Positions 35,769 to 45,653 of a stretch of DNA of 64,000 nt are shown here, one piece after another. Source of the DNA: Allobosea sp. WAO (lineage in GTDB: Bacteria > Pseudomonadota > Alphaproteobacteria > Rhizobiales > Beijerinckiaceae); NCBI RefSeq assembly GCF_001509835.1, contig NZ_JXTJ01000006.1, positions 1 through 64,000 on the forward strand. Direction: 5' to 3'. Each line of letters opens with the position of its first letter. Within the stretch, counting starts at the first letter, position 1. Made by a program: the position numbers and the translations under genes. A model generated the notes under the pieces. That model was not told the origin of the DNA and ran no database searches. It saw nothing but the letters and a program-made list of their open reading frames with translations.

Positions 35769-36851
35769 ATGGCCACGCGCTCCATAGCCACCAGAAGCGC
35801 CGGCGATAGCGACCTGGCCGAGGCTGGCGGCGGGTTCCAGCAGGCGGTTTCGCTCGAAGGCATGACCGGCCCGCAGCGGGCCGCCGTCATCTTGCTGGTT
35901 CTCGGCGAGGATCATGGCCGGGTGATCTGGCAGGAGTTCGACGACGAGGAAATCCGGATCATCACCCGGGCGATGGCCGAGCTCGGCACGGTCGATTCCG
36001 ACCAAGTCGAGCGGCTGATGCTGGAATTCGTCGGCAAGCTCTCCAGCGCCGGCGCGATCACCGGCTCCTTCGACCGGACGATCTCGCTGCTCGAGAAGAT
36101 CCTGCCGACCGATCAGGTCGCCCTGATCATGGAGGAGATCCGTGGTCCGGCCGGCCGCAACATGTGGCAGAAGCTCGGCAATATCGACGCGGTCGTACTC
36201 GCCAACTTTCTGAAGAACGAGTACCCGCAGACCATCGCCGTCATCCTCTCGCGCATCCGGCCCGAGCATTCCGCCAATGTGCTGCGCAACCTGCCGGGAG
36301 AGCTCTCGATCGAGGTGGTCAGCCGCATGCTGCGGATGGAGTCGGTGCAGAAGGAAGCGCTCGACCATATCGAGAACACGCTGCGCACCGAGTTCGTCTC
36401 GACCCTGACGCAGACGCGCCGGCGCGACCCGCACGAGATGATGGCCGAGATCTTCAACGGCTTCGACCGCCAGACCGAAACCCGCTTCCTCGCGGCGCTC
36501 GATGCCACCAACCAGGAGTCGGCCGAGCGCATCCGGGCGCTGATGTTCACCTTCGAGGATCTCGGCAAGCTCGATTCCGCCGGGCTGCAGACGCTGATGC
36601 GCCAGGTCGACAAGGATACGCTGGCAAGGGCGCTCAAGGGCGCCGGCGAGGAGATGCGCACCTTCTTCCTCGGCGCCATGTCGCAGCGCGCCGCCAAGAA
36701 CCTGCTCGACGACATGCAGGGGCTCGGCCCGCTGCGCCTGAAGGAGGTCGACGAGGCGCAGATGAAGATGGTGACGCTGACCAAGGATCTCTCGGAGAAG
36801 GGTGAGATCGTCATCTCCAAGGGCAATTCCGAGGACGAGCTGGTTTACTGA
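35769..36851 (+). CDS. fliG: Flagellar motor switch protein FliG
   Basis: The 360-residue rotor protein couples the MS ring to the stator. The N domain has GPQRAAVILLVLGEDHG, the middle domain EYPQTIAVILSRIRPEH, and the C domain the torque region with FTFEDLGKLD and GAMSQRAAKNLLDDM followed by GPLRLKEVDEAQ. It is slightly longer than the usual ~340 because of a 30-residue N-terminal extension. The stop shares the A of the fliH ATG. Confidence 0.95.
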   Translation: MATRSIATRSAGDSDLAEAGGGFQQAVSLEGMTGPQRAAVILLVLGEDHGRVIWQEFDDEEIRIITRAMAELGTVDSDQVERLMLEFVGKLSSAGAITGSFDRTISLLEKILPTDQVALIMEEIRGPAGRNMWQKLGNIDAVVLANFLKNEYPQTIAVILSRIRPEHSANVLRNLPGELSIEVVSRMLRMESVQKEALDHIENTLRTEFVSTLTQTRRRDPHEMMAEIFNGFDRQTETRFLAALDATNQESAERIRALMFTFEDLGKLDSAGLQTLMRQVDKDTLARALKGAGEEMRTFFLGAMSQRAAKNLLDDMQGLGPLRLKEVDEAQMKMVTLTKDLSEKGEIVISKGNSEDELVY

Positions 36852-37453
36852 TGGCCCCCGCGAAGAAGTTCATGTTCGACACCGACTTCAGCGGCAACAG
36901 CCGCAAGGCGGTCGACGAGGGGGCGCTGGATGCCGCCCGGGCCGAGGGGTTCCACAGCGGCCTCGACCAGGCGCGTCGCGATTCCGACCAGCAGACCGCG
37001 ACGCTGCTGTCGCAACTCGCCAGGTCCTGCCAGCAATTGCTGGCGCAGCAGGATGCCCGGCTCGCCGCGATCGAGGAGCAGGCGGCGCACCTCGCGGTGG
37101 CCGCGGCGCGCGGCCTCGCCGGCGCGGCGCTGGCGGACAAGCCGCTGGTCCAGCTCCTGGCCGCCGCCCGCGAATGCTTCGGCCATGCCCGGCAGGCGCC
37201 GCATCTGGTGGTCCATGTGCATGAGAGCCTGGTCGAAACCGTCGAGAGCAAGCTCGCGGGCCTGGCGCGCGAGACCGGCTTCGCCGGCCGCGTCGTCGTG
37301 CTCGGCGAGCCCGATATCGCGCCCGGCGACGGGCGCATCGAATGGGCGGATGGCGGCCTCGCCATCGACAGCGCGCAGCGCGACGGCGCGATCGAGGCGG
37401 CGATCAGAAGCGTATTTGGCCCGGCCGGATCGTCCGGCCAGGGAACGAGGTGA
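36851..37453 (+). CDS. fliH: Flagellar assembly protein FliH
   Basis: A 200-residue FliH-type protein, the regulator and tether of the FliI export ATPase. The N-terminal KKFMFDTDFSG leads into a helical EGFHSGLDQARRD region with GxxxG-like spacing; the C-terminal domain contains VVHVHESLVETVESKL, IAPGDGRIEWADGG and the terminal helix. Identity rests mainly on these features and on its position between fliG and fliN. FliI itself is encoded 13 kb away on the other strand. Confidence 0.85.
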   Translation: MAPAKKFMFDTDFSGNSRKAVDEGALDAARAEGFHSGLDQARRDSDQQTATLLSQLARSCQQLLAQQDARLAAIEEQAAHLAVAAARGLAGAALADKPLVQLLAAARECFGHARQAPHLVVHVHESLVETVESKLAGLARETGFAGRVVVLGEPDIAPGDGRIEWADGGLAIDSAQRDGAIEAAIRSVFGPAGSSGQGTR

Positions 37454-37458
37454 CAGAC

Positions 37459-37809
37459 ATGGCCGACAACGACCTCAACCTGCCTCCGCTCAACCCGGCC
37501 GACCTTTCCTTCGACCACAACAACGACGGCTCGGTCGCCCGTTCCGGCCCGGTGCCGGTGAAGACGGCCGAGGATCTCGAGCAGGTCTTCGACGTACCGG
37601 TGACGGTCTCGGCCGTGCTCGGCTCCTCGCGCATCGCGGTCGGTGACCTCCTGCGGATCACGCCCGGCGCCGTGCTCGAGCTCGACCGGCGAGTAGGCGA
37701 GGCTATCGACATCTTCGTCAACGAGCGCTTGGTGGCGCGCGGCGAGGTGGTGGTGGTCGAGGAACGCCTCGGCGTCACCATGACGGAAATCATCAAGGCC
37801 GACCGGTGA
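37459..37809 (+). CDS. fliN: Flagellar motor switch protein FliN
   Basis: A 116-residue C-ring protein. After a 35-residue acidic leader comes the SpoA domain: VFDVPVTVSAVLGSSRIAV, then GDLLRITPGAVLELDRRVGE, ending ERLGVTMTEII. FliN forms the lower C-ring and the docking site for CheY-P and FliH. ATG 37459 is five bases after the fliH stop. The operon fliF-fliG-fliH-fliN-flbD is the standard alphaproteobacterial order. Confidence 0.94.
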   Translation: MADNDLNLPPLNPADLSFDHNNDGSVARSGPVPVKTAEDLEQVFDVPVTVSAVLGSSRIAVGDLLRITPGAVLELDRRVGEAIDIFVNERLVARGEVVVVEERLGVTMTEIIKADR

Positions 37810-37853
37810 CGAACCGGACGGCCAAAGCGGATCACGCAAGGAAGCCCTGACCC

Positions 37854-39218
<1,365 letters not shown>

Positions 39219-39235
39219 CCGACGCTTAAACGAAG

Positions 39236-39261
39236 CGGGCCGGAGCGAAGGCTCCGGCCCG
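39236..39261. terminator. Bidirectional hairpin between flbD and a convergent gene
   Basis: An 11-bp perfect stem (39236-39246 with 39251-39261) around GAAG separates flbD from the convergent repeat-protein gene. The minus-strand side continues with CTTCGTTTAAG, the plus side has no T-run. Confidence 0.6.
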
Positions 39262-39272
39262 TCGACAGCCGC

Positions 39273-39593
39273 TCAGTAGTAGTAGCGGCGGCGATAATAG
39301 GGCCGCGGGCGGTAATAGTAACGCGGGCGATAATAGGGACGCCGATAATAGCGCGGACGATAATACGGGCGGCGATAATAGGGACGGCGATAATAATACT
39401 GGCTGAAATCGGCGTCGGCCTTGTCGAGCGCAGCGCTGGTATCGGCATCGAGCGCTTCGGACGCCTTCGGCTCTGGCGTCGGTGTCGGCGTCGGAACGGG
39501 CTTGGGCTGGGTCGCCTCGGCGGCGGCGATGCCACCGACGCTGGCAGCGGCGAGACCGCCGAACAGCGCCATCACGAATGAACGTCTATCCAT
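39273..39593 (-). CDS. Small exported Tyr/Arg-rich repeat protein (paralog 1)
   Basis: A 106-residue protein. The N-terminus MDRRSFVMALFGGLAAASVG looks like a Tat or Sec leader. Then come a PTPTPTPEP linker, a short helix (ALDKADADFSQ), and a C-terminal tail of about 40 residues made only of YYRRP/YYRPR repeats. ATG 39593 has GGAGGA five bases upstream. A paralog with the same leader and the same DKAxADFSQ motif but a VVRRTTVVRRP tail is encoded at 41307. I know no function; the basic aromatic tail suggests binding to an acidic surface polymer. Confidence 0.75.
   Translation of the reverse strand: MDRRSFVMALFGGLAAASVGGIAAAEATQPKPVPTPTPTPEPKASEALDADTSAALDKADADFSQYYYRRPYYRRPYYRPRYYRRPYYRPRYYYRPRPYYRRRYYY
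39279..39406 (-). repeat. Tandem coding repeat for YYRRP units
   Basis: Degenerate units around CGATAATAGGG with a spacing of about 15-18 bases encode the Tyr-Arg-Pro tail of paralog 1. It is coding sequence and not a CRISPR array. Confidence 0.8.
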
Positions 39594-39794
39594 GCATTCC
39601 TCCATCGGGTTCGATCCGAGCGCCGCGTTTCCGCGAGGCCACTCTAGTCTCCGGCTGACCAATCGTCACGTCGGGGGCGTGGCGAGGGCCTGCAGGAGCT
39701 GACGGCGCGGGGGGCCGGCCGTTAGCGCTTTGGGATGGTCTGAGGCGAAATCGCCCGGCCTCGTCGGCATCCCGAATATTGCGGCCTACGGGAG

Positions 39795-41228
39795 TCATTG
39801 CGCCCCCAGCGGCCGGCTGATGTCCTCCAGCGAGCGGCGCTCTGCCCTGACCGCGAACTTCCAGGCGATCAAGCCGGCGCCGATCATCAGCACGGCGCCG
39901 AACAGGTAGCCGCCGAGCACGCTGGTGCGCGAGCCGGTGTCGATCAGGGCGCCGAAAACCCAGGGGCCGGCGACGCCGCCGAGGCCGGTGCCGAGCGCAT
40001 AGAAGACGGCGATGGCGAGCGCCCGGATCTCGAGCGGATAGGTCTCGCTCACCGTCAGATACGCCGAGCTCGCCGCGGCGGATGCGAAGAAGAAGACGAC
40101 GCTCCAGCAGGCCGTGAGCTGTGCGGCGCTGAGCAGGTCGCGCTCGAAGAGCAGGCCGGTGCCGGCGAGGAGGAGCCCCGACAGCACATAGGTCGAGGCA
40201 ATCATCGTGCGGCGTCCGAGGCTGTCGAAGAGCCGGCCGAGCAGCAGCGGTCCGAGGAAATTGCCGGCGGCGAAGGGCAGGATGAACCAGCCGATCGCGT
40301 TGGACGGCACCTTGTAGAAATCGGTGAGGATCAGCGCGTAGCTGAAGAAGATGGCGTTGTAGAAGAAGGCCTGCGACGACATCAGCGCCAGCGCCACCAG
40401 CGTGCGCGGCCGGTGGGTGACGAACAAGGTGTGGCCGACCTCGCGCATCGGGGTGAAGTGGCGTGGCCGCAGCGTCAGCGTCGGGAGCGGAGCCTGCGAC
40501 GCCGGAGCAGGGGCGAAAGCCTCGATCCGCGCCACGATGGCCTCGGCCTCGGCGAGGCGGCCATGGCTCATCAGCCAGCGCGGGCTCTCGGGTATCCAGC
40601 GGCGCAGGAAGAGGATGATCAGGCCGAGCGCGGCGCCGATGAAGAAGGCGAGCCGCCAGCCGAGTTCGGGATCGATCACCCTGGGGTCGAGCAAGACGAT
40701 CGCGCCGATGCCGCCCATGGCGGCGCCAACCCAGAAAGAGCCGTTGATGACGAGGTCTGTCCAGCCGCGGACGCGCGCCGGGATCAGTTCCTGGATGGTC
40801 GAGTTGATCGCGGTGTACTCGCCGCCGATGCCCATGCCGGTCAGGAAGCGGAAGAGCAGGAAGCTCCAGAGGTTCCAGGAGAACGCGGTCGCGGCGGTCG
40901 CGGCGAGATAGAGCAGCAGGGTGATGGTGAAGAGGCGCTTGCGGCCGAGCCGGTCGGTCAGCCAGCCGAAGAGCACGGCCCCGATCACCGCGCCGGCGAG
41001 ATAGGCGGCGCCGGCGAGGCCGACCTCGGTATTGGTGAATTTGAGGACCGGGCTTTCCTTCAGCGCGCCGGAAACGGAGGCGGCGAGGGTGACCTCGAGC
41101 CCGTCGAGAATCCAGGTGACGCCGAGGGCGACGACGACGAGCGTGTGGAAGCGTGACCAGGGCAGCCGGTCCAGCCTGGCGGGAATATCGGTGACGATTT
41201 CGCGGGGCAGGTCGCGCGCTTCGTTCAC
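39795..41228 (-). CDS. MFS transporter (metabolite:H+ symporter type)
   Basis: A 477-residue twelve-segment major-facilitator protein. Loop 2-3 carries GWLTDRLGRKRLF and loop 8-9 carries GRLFDSLGRRTM; the conserved GMGIGGEYTAINSTIQELIP lies near residue 135-155. These fit the sugar/organic-acid symporter families. It sits between the two paralogous repeat-protein genes, all on the minus strand, inside the flagellar block. The substrate is unknown. Confidence 0.85.
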   Translation of the reverse strand: MNEARDLPREIVTDIPARLDRLPWSRFHTLVVVALGVTWILDGLEVTLAASVSGALKESPVLKFTNTEVGLAGAAYLAGAVIGAVLFGWLTDRLGRKRLFTITLLLYLAATAATAFSWNLWSFLLFRFLTGMGIGGEYTAINSTIQELIPARVRGWTDLVINGSFWVGAAMGGIGAIVLLDPRVIDPELGWRLAFFIGAALGLIILFLRRWIPESPRWLMSHGRLAEAEAIVARIEAFAPAPASQAPLPTLTLRPRHFTPMREVGHTLFVTHRPRTLVALALMSSQAFFYNAIFFSYALILTDFYKVPSNAIGWFILPFAAGNFLGPLLLGRLFDSLGRRTMIASTYVLSGLLLAGTGLLFERDLLSAAQLTACWSVVFFFASAAASSAYLTVSETYPLEIRALAIAVFYALGTGLGGVAGPWVFGALIDTGSRTSVLGGYLFGAVLMIGAGLIAWKFAVRAERRSLEDISRPLGAQ

Positions 41229-41270
41229 GGCTCCCGTTCCATCACAGGGCGGCCGGCGGCCGCGAGGAAG

Positions 41271-41297
41271 GAAAAGGCCGGCGCCTTCGCGCCGGCC
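41271..41297 (-). terminator. Terminator after paralog 2
   Basis: On the minus strand a 9-bp G+C stem (41289-41297 with 41276-41284) closes over a GAAG loop and is followed by TTTTCC, ten bases after the stop of the 41307 gene. Confidence 0.72.
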
Positions 41298-41306
41298 CGT
41301 TCGGCG

Positions 41307-41648
41307 TCAGCGCACGTAGACGCGGCGCGGCCTAACGACGGTGGTACGCCGGACCACGACCGGGCGGCGGTAATAGCGCGGCGGCCTGCGGACGACAGTG
41401 GTGCGCCGGACGACGACGGGGCGGCCATAGCCGGCGGGGCGGCGCACCACGGTGGTGCGGCGGACGACGGCCTGGCTGAAATCGGCCTCGGCCTTGTCGA
41501 GCCCTGCTTTCAGTTCAGGTGCGAGATCCTCGGGGCTGGGAACCGGGCTGGCCGCCGCCGGCGCTGCCGCCTGAGCCAGGCTCGCGCCACCGATGGCGGT
41601 CGCGGCGATGCCACCGAACAGGCTCAGTACAAACGAACGTCTATCCAA
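41307..41648 (-). CDS. Small exported Val/Arg/Thr-rich repeat protein (paralog 2)
   Basis: A 113-residue paralog of the 39273 protein. The leader (DRRSFVLSLFGGIAATAIGG) and the LDKAEADFSQ motif are shared; the tail consists of VVRRTTVVRRP and related units instead of YYRRP. The likely start is TTG at 41648, with GGAGGAAA six bases upstream; ATG 41681 would place the Shine-Dalgarno inside the gene. The leader resembles a Tat signal. Function unknown. Confidence 0.7.
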   Translation of the reverse strand: MDRRSFVLSLFGGIAATAIGGASLAQAAAPAAASPVPSPEDLAPELKAGLDKAEADFSQAVVRRTTVVRRPAGYGRPVVVRRTTVVRRPPRYYRRPVVVRRTTVVRPRRVYVR

Positions 41649-41786
41649 GATTTCCTCCAATAATCCAGGCCCGAAAGCCAATCTTGTCGACCCGCGCCGA
41701 GTTGGCTGGCCGAATGCGGCCGCAAAGGGGCCATTCGATAACGGTCTGTTCAGGGAAAGGTTCCAAACGGGATTTTTTCGCCTTTC

Positions 41787-41801
41787 TTAACCACTCGTTC
41801 A
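41787..41801 (+). promoter_or_regulatory. CtrA-like box upstream of flhA
   Basis: TTAA (41787-41790), seven bases, TTCA (41798-41801): one mismatch from the CtrA consensus, 73 bases before the flhA start. Confidence 0.5.
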
Positions 41802-41873
41802 CCATACACCCGGCAAGAATTGCCGGGTGTGGGTCGCGCGTCGTGACGGGCCATACATGGAGCGGGCTAGGCT

Positions 41874-43997
41874 ATGAGCGATGTGACGGCGGGCGCTGGC
41901 GGTGGCATGACCATGCCGACGCGCGGCCAGATGGGCAGCCTGCTGAACCGTCCGGACCTGTTCCTCGCCATCGGTGTGATGGGCATCCTCGTGGTGCTGA
42001 TCTTCCCGCTGCCGGCCGTGCTGCTCGACCTGATGCTGGCGCTGTCGATCATCCTCTCGGTGCTCGTTCTGATGACGGCCCTGTTCATCGAGGAGCCGCT
42101 GGAATTCTCTGCCTTCCCGACGGTGCTGCTGATCGTCACCATGTTCCGGCTGGCGCTCAACCTCGCCTCGACGCGCCTGATCCTGTCGCATGGCCATGAG
42201 GGCAGCGCGGCTGCCGGCCATGTCATCGAGGCCTTCGCCAATTTCGTGATGAGCGGCAATTTCGTGATCGGGGTGATCGTCTTCACCATCCTGATCATTG
42301 TGAATTTCGTTGTCATCACAAAGGGTTCGGGCCGTATCGCCGAGGTCGCGGCGCGCTTCGCGCTCGATGCCCTGCCGGGAAAACAGATGGCGATCGACGC
42401 CGACCTCTCGGCCGGGCTGATCGACCAGGAGGTCGCCAAGACCCGCCGGAAGGCGCTGGAGGACGAAGCGTCTTTCTTCGGCTCGATGGACGGCGCCTCG
42501 AAATTCGTGCGCGGCGACGCCATCGCCGGCCTCCTGATCACCTTCATCAACGTGATCGGCGGCATCATCATCGGCGTCGCGCAGCAGGGCATGAGCTTCG
42601 GCGCTGCCGCCACCAACTACACGCAGCTGACGGTCGGCGACGGCCTGGTCAGCCAGATCCCGGCGCTGATCGTCTCGACGGCGGCCGGCCTGCTCGTCTC
42701 GAAGTCCGGCGTGCGCGGCGCCGCCGACAAGGCGCTCGGCAAGCAGCTCTCGGGCTATCCCAAGGCGCTCGGCATGTCGGCAGCGGTGATGGCGCTGATC
42801 GCGGTCCTGCCGGGCATTCCCATGCTGCCCTTCCTGGTTCTGGCGGGCGGCTCGGCCTGGCTCGCCCGGCATTTCGGACGACTCGCCAAGGAGCGTGCGG
42901 TGGAGACCGCGCAGGCGGCGCAGGACGCTTCGCCGCTGGCCGCCGACGGCACGCCGAAGGAAGAGACCCTGAACGACTTGCTCAAGCTCGACGAGCTCAA
43001 GATCGAGATCGGCTACGGGCTCTTGCCGCTGGTCAATGCACCGGGCGGGGCCGACCGCCTGACCGACCAGGTCCGGGCGCTCAGGCGCCAGCTCGCCGCC
43101 GAGCTCGGCTTCGTCATGCCGGCGGTGCGCATAGTCGACAACGTCCAGCTCGAGGCGAACAACTACTACATCAAGATCAAGGAGATCGATGCCGGCCACG
43201 GCGTCGTCTACGCCGGCCAGTACATGGCGATGGATCCGATGGGCGGCAGCGTGAACCTGCCTGGCCACAATGTGCTGGAGCCGACCTTCGGCCTGCCGGC
43301 GACCTGGATCGATGCTGCGCTTCAGGACGAGGCGCAGCTGCGCGGCTTCACGGTCGTCGACGCGGCGACCGTGATCTCGACCCACCTCACCGAGGTGCTG
43401 AAGTCGCACATGCCAGAGCTGCTTTCACATGGCGAGGTCCAGAAGCTGCTGCGCGAATTGCCCAAGGACCATGCCGACCTCGTCAAGGAGATCGTGCCGA
43501 ACCAGATCTCGACCACCGGCATCCAGCGCGTGCTGCAGCTCCTGCTCGCCGAGCGGATCTCGATCCGCGACCTTGCGACCATCGTCGAGGGCATCGCCGA
43601 GGTCGCCGGTGGCATCAAGAACCCGCGCGACATCGCCGAGCATGTCCGCGTCCGGCTCGCCCGCCAGATCTGCGCCCAGTTCTCCAACCAGCACGGGCAG
43701 TTGCCGATCATCACCCTCTCGCCGGCCTGGGAGAGCGTCTTCGCCGAGTCGATCGTCGGCCAGGGCGAGGATCGCCATCTCGCCATGCAGCCCTCGCGCC
43801 TGCAGGAGTTCGTCCATGCGGTCCGCGACAAGTTCGAGGATGCGGCGCGCATGGGCGAGATGCCGGCGCTCGTCACCTCCGGCATGGCGCGGCCCTTCGT
43901 GCGCCAGATCGTCGAGCGCTTCCGGCGCGAGACGCCGGTGCTCTCGCAGGGCGAGATACACCCGCGGGCGAAGCTCAGGACGGTAGGAAGCGTCTGA
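41874..43997 (+). CDS. flhA: Flagellar export gate protein FlhA
   Basis: A 707-residue export-gate subunit. About eight membrane segments occupy residues 20-330, including the FHIPEP signature region with MFRLALNLASTRLIL and FVVITKGSGRIAEVAARFAL. The cytoplasmic domain (about 345-707) forms the nonameric ring that receives export substrates and contains ADLVKEIVPNQISTTGIQRV. Unlike many genomes, fliR and flhB do not follow. A CtrA-like box lies upstream. Confidence 0.96.
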   Translation: MSDVTAGAGGGMTMPTRGQMGSLLNRPDLFLAIGVMGILVVLIFPLPAVLLDLMLALSIILSVLVLMTALFIEEPLEFSAFPTVLLIVTMFRLALNLASTRLILSHGHEGSAAAGHVIEAFANFVMSGNFVIGVIVFTILIIVNFVVITKGSGRIAEVAARFALDALPGKQMAIDADLSAGLIDQEVAKTRRKALEDEASFFGSMDGASKFVRGDAIAGLLITFINVIGGIIIGVAQQGMSFGAAATNYTQLTVGDGLVSQIPALIVSTAAGLLVSKSGVRGAADKALGKQLSGYPKALGMSAAVMALIAVLPGIPMLPFLVLAGGSAWLARHFGRLAKERAVETAQAAQDASPLAADGTPKEETLNDLLKLDELKIEIGYGLLPLVNAPGGADRLTDQVRALRRQLAAELGFVMPAVRIVDNVQLEANNYYIKIKEIDAGHGVVYAGQYMAMDPMGGSVNLPGHNVLEPTFGLPATWIDAALQDEAQLRGFTVVDAATVISTHLTEVLKSHMPELLSHGEVQKLLRELPKDHADLVKEIVPNQISTTGIQRVLQLLLAERISIRDLATIVEGIAEVAGGIKNPRDIAEHVRVRLARQICAQFSNQHGQLPIITLSPAWESVFAESIVGQGEDRHLAMQPSRLQEFVHAVRDKFEDAARMGEMPALVTSGMARPFVRQIVERFRRETPVLSQGEIHPRAKLRTVGSV

Positions 43998-44040
43998 CGG
44001 GCCTCAGGATGAGGGCTCGGCTTCGGAAAGGCAGTAGACC

Positions 44041-44595
44041 TTACCGCCGCGCCAGCACCACGAGATAGCGCGCAGGCTCGGGCCCGGGATTGCTGAAGCG
44101 GCAATCGCTGGGCGGGCCGAGCTCCAGGCAGTCGCCGGGTTCCAGCCGGGTCACGGTCTCGCCCTCGTGGAAATCGAGCCGGCCCGACTGCATCCAGATC
44201 TGCTGGCGGATGAAGGCGTAGGAGCTGGCGGGGTAGGCGATGGCCGCGCCGGCAGGAAGCTCGCCGGCGACGAGCTCGAGGTCGCCATTGCCGGCCGGCG
44301 AGATGGCGCGGCGGACGAAGCCGGTCTCGGGGTCGCGCCAGCTGGGTTGATCGGCCGCGCGCCGCAGGCGCTCGCCGGCGCTCTCGATGCGGGCGAGCAG
44401 ATTGGATAGGGTCAGGCCGAAGGCGCCGGATAGCCGGCCGAGCAGGACTGCCGTCGGGCTGGCCTCGCCGCGCTCGATCCGGCTGATCATGGCGCGCGAG
44501 ACGCCAGAGCGCTCGGCGAGATCGTTGAGGCTCCAGCCCCGCGCCTCGCGCTCGCCGCGCAGCCTCTCTGCCAGTCTTGACGCGAGATCGTCCAT
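44041..44595 (-). CDS. XRE-family regulator with cupin domain
   Basis: A 184-residue regulator: an N-terminal helix-turn-helix (SLNDLAERSGVSRAMISRIE, then RGEASPTAVLLGRL) and a C-terminal cupin (about 110-184) that likely binds a small ligand. Three in-frame ATGs are stacked; 44595 has the best spacing to GAAGGG. It is divergent from the EamA transporter at 44747, the usual layout for a regulator and its transporter target. Ligand unknown. Confidence 0.87.
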   Translation of the reverse strand: MDDLASRLAERLRGEREARGWSLNDLAERSGVSRAMISRIERGEASPTAVLLGRLSGAFGLTLSNLLARIESAGERLRRAADQPSWRDPETGFVRRAISPAGNGDLELVAGELPAGAAIAYPASSYAFIRQQIWMQSGRLDFHEGETVTRLEPGDCLELGPPSDCRFSNPGPEPARYLVVLARR

Positions 44596-44746
44596 CATCA
44601 TACCCTTCTTTCTCATATAATAGACTGCGGCAATGGCATTGGCCAGATGGCGCGGCGGGCGCCCTGCCAAGCGCCCTGCATTGCCGCCATGGCTGCATGC
44701 CCGGCCGGCATTGGCTCTTCCCCGTCGCCCTAGCTAAGCGCAGCCC

Positions 44747-45634
44747 ATGTCCAGAAACGCCGCCCTCTTCGCGCTGATGTGCCTCGTCTGGGGGCTGACC
44801 TGGCTGCCGATCAAGGTCGGGGCGCAGCATGTGCCGCCGGTCTTCCTGGCCGCGGCCCGCTTCACCATTGCCGGCATGCTGATGCTCGCCTGGGCCGGGC
44901 GGGACCTCAGGAAGGTGCCGGCGGATGCCTGGCCGCGGCTGATCGTGACGGCACTGCTGCTCAACACCGGCAATTACTCGCTGCTGTTCTGGGGGGCGGC
45001 GCAGGCACCGAGCGGGCTTGCGGCAATCGTCAACTTCGCGACGATCCCGATCTTCACCATCATCGCCAGCCGAATGATCGAAGGCCATGAGATGGGCGCG
45101 CGCAAGCTCGCGGCCATCGGTCTTGGCACGCTCGGGCTCGGCTTCCTGTTCGCGACCCGCACACTCGGCGGGCTCGAGGCGGCGAGCGGCAATCCGCTGG
45201 AGATCTGGGGTCTGGCCGCGATCGCCCTGGGAACGCTGCTCTACTGCTTCGGCGCCGTCCTGGCGCGCCCGATCGCCAGCCGCATGCCGACGCTGGCCCT
45301 CGCAGGCTGCCAGACGCTGATCGGCGGGATCGGCCTCAGCATCGTCTCGGCCAGCTTCGAGACCGTGACGGCCGCGCATTTCCGGGCGCTTGTGGCGTGG
45401 CCGACGCTGCCGGCGCTCGGCTTCCTCGTGGTCGGCGGCTCGCTGATCGGCTTCACCGTCTATATGCGGCTGGTGCGCGACTGGGGGGCGTTCCGGGCAG
45501 GGCTCTATGCCTTCATCAGTCCGGCGGTCGCCGTCGCGGCGGGCGTGCTCGTGCTGTCCGAGCCGTTCGGCTGGAGCGAGGCGGTCGGCAGCCTTTTGAT
45601 GTTCGGTGCAGCGGCGATCGCGCTCAAGCGCTGA
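44747..45634 (+). CDS. EamA/DMT-family transporter
   Basis: A 295-residue ten-segment protein with two EamA repeats. It opens with MCLVWGLTWLPIKVGAQHVP and has a second-half FISPAVAVAAGVLVLSEPF. This subfamily (YedA/RhaT-like) exports amino acids or other metabolites. The divergent XRE-cupin gene likely controls it. It is unrelated in sequence detail to the EamA gene at 7123. Confidence 0.85.
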   Translation: MSRNAALFALMCLVWGLTWLPIKVGAQHVPPVFLAAARFTIAGMLMLAWAGRDLRKVPADAWPRLIVTALLLNTGNYSLLFWGAAQAPSGLAAIVNFATIPIFTIIASRMIEGHEMGARKLAAIGLGTLGLGFLFATRTLGGLEAASGNPLEIWGLAAIALGTLLYCFGAVLARPIASRMPTLALAGCQTLIGGIGLSIVSASFETVTAAHFRALVAWPTLPALGFLVVGGSLIGFTVYMRLVRDWGAFRAGLYAFISPAVAVAAGVLVLSEPFGWSEAVGSLLMFGAAAIALKR

Positions 45635-45653
45635 GCGCGCCTGCGCTGAAGCC

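Noticed and set aside
39279..39406. A CRISPR-like repeat array
   Set aside because: Repeats are short, degenerate and in phase with codons for Tyr-Arg-Pro; there are no spacers.
43322..45379. A 685-residue minus-strand gene over flhA and the XRE gene
   Set aside because: It crosses several well-supported genes in the wrong frame and has no domain.
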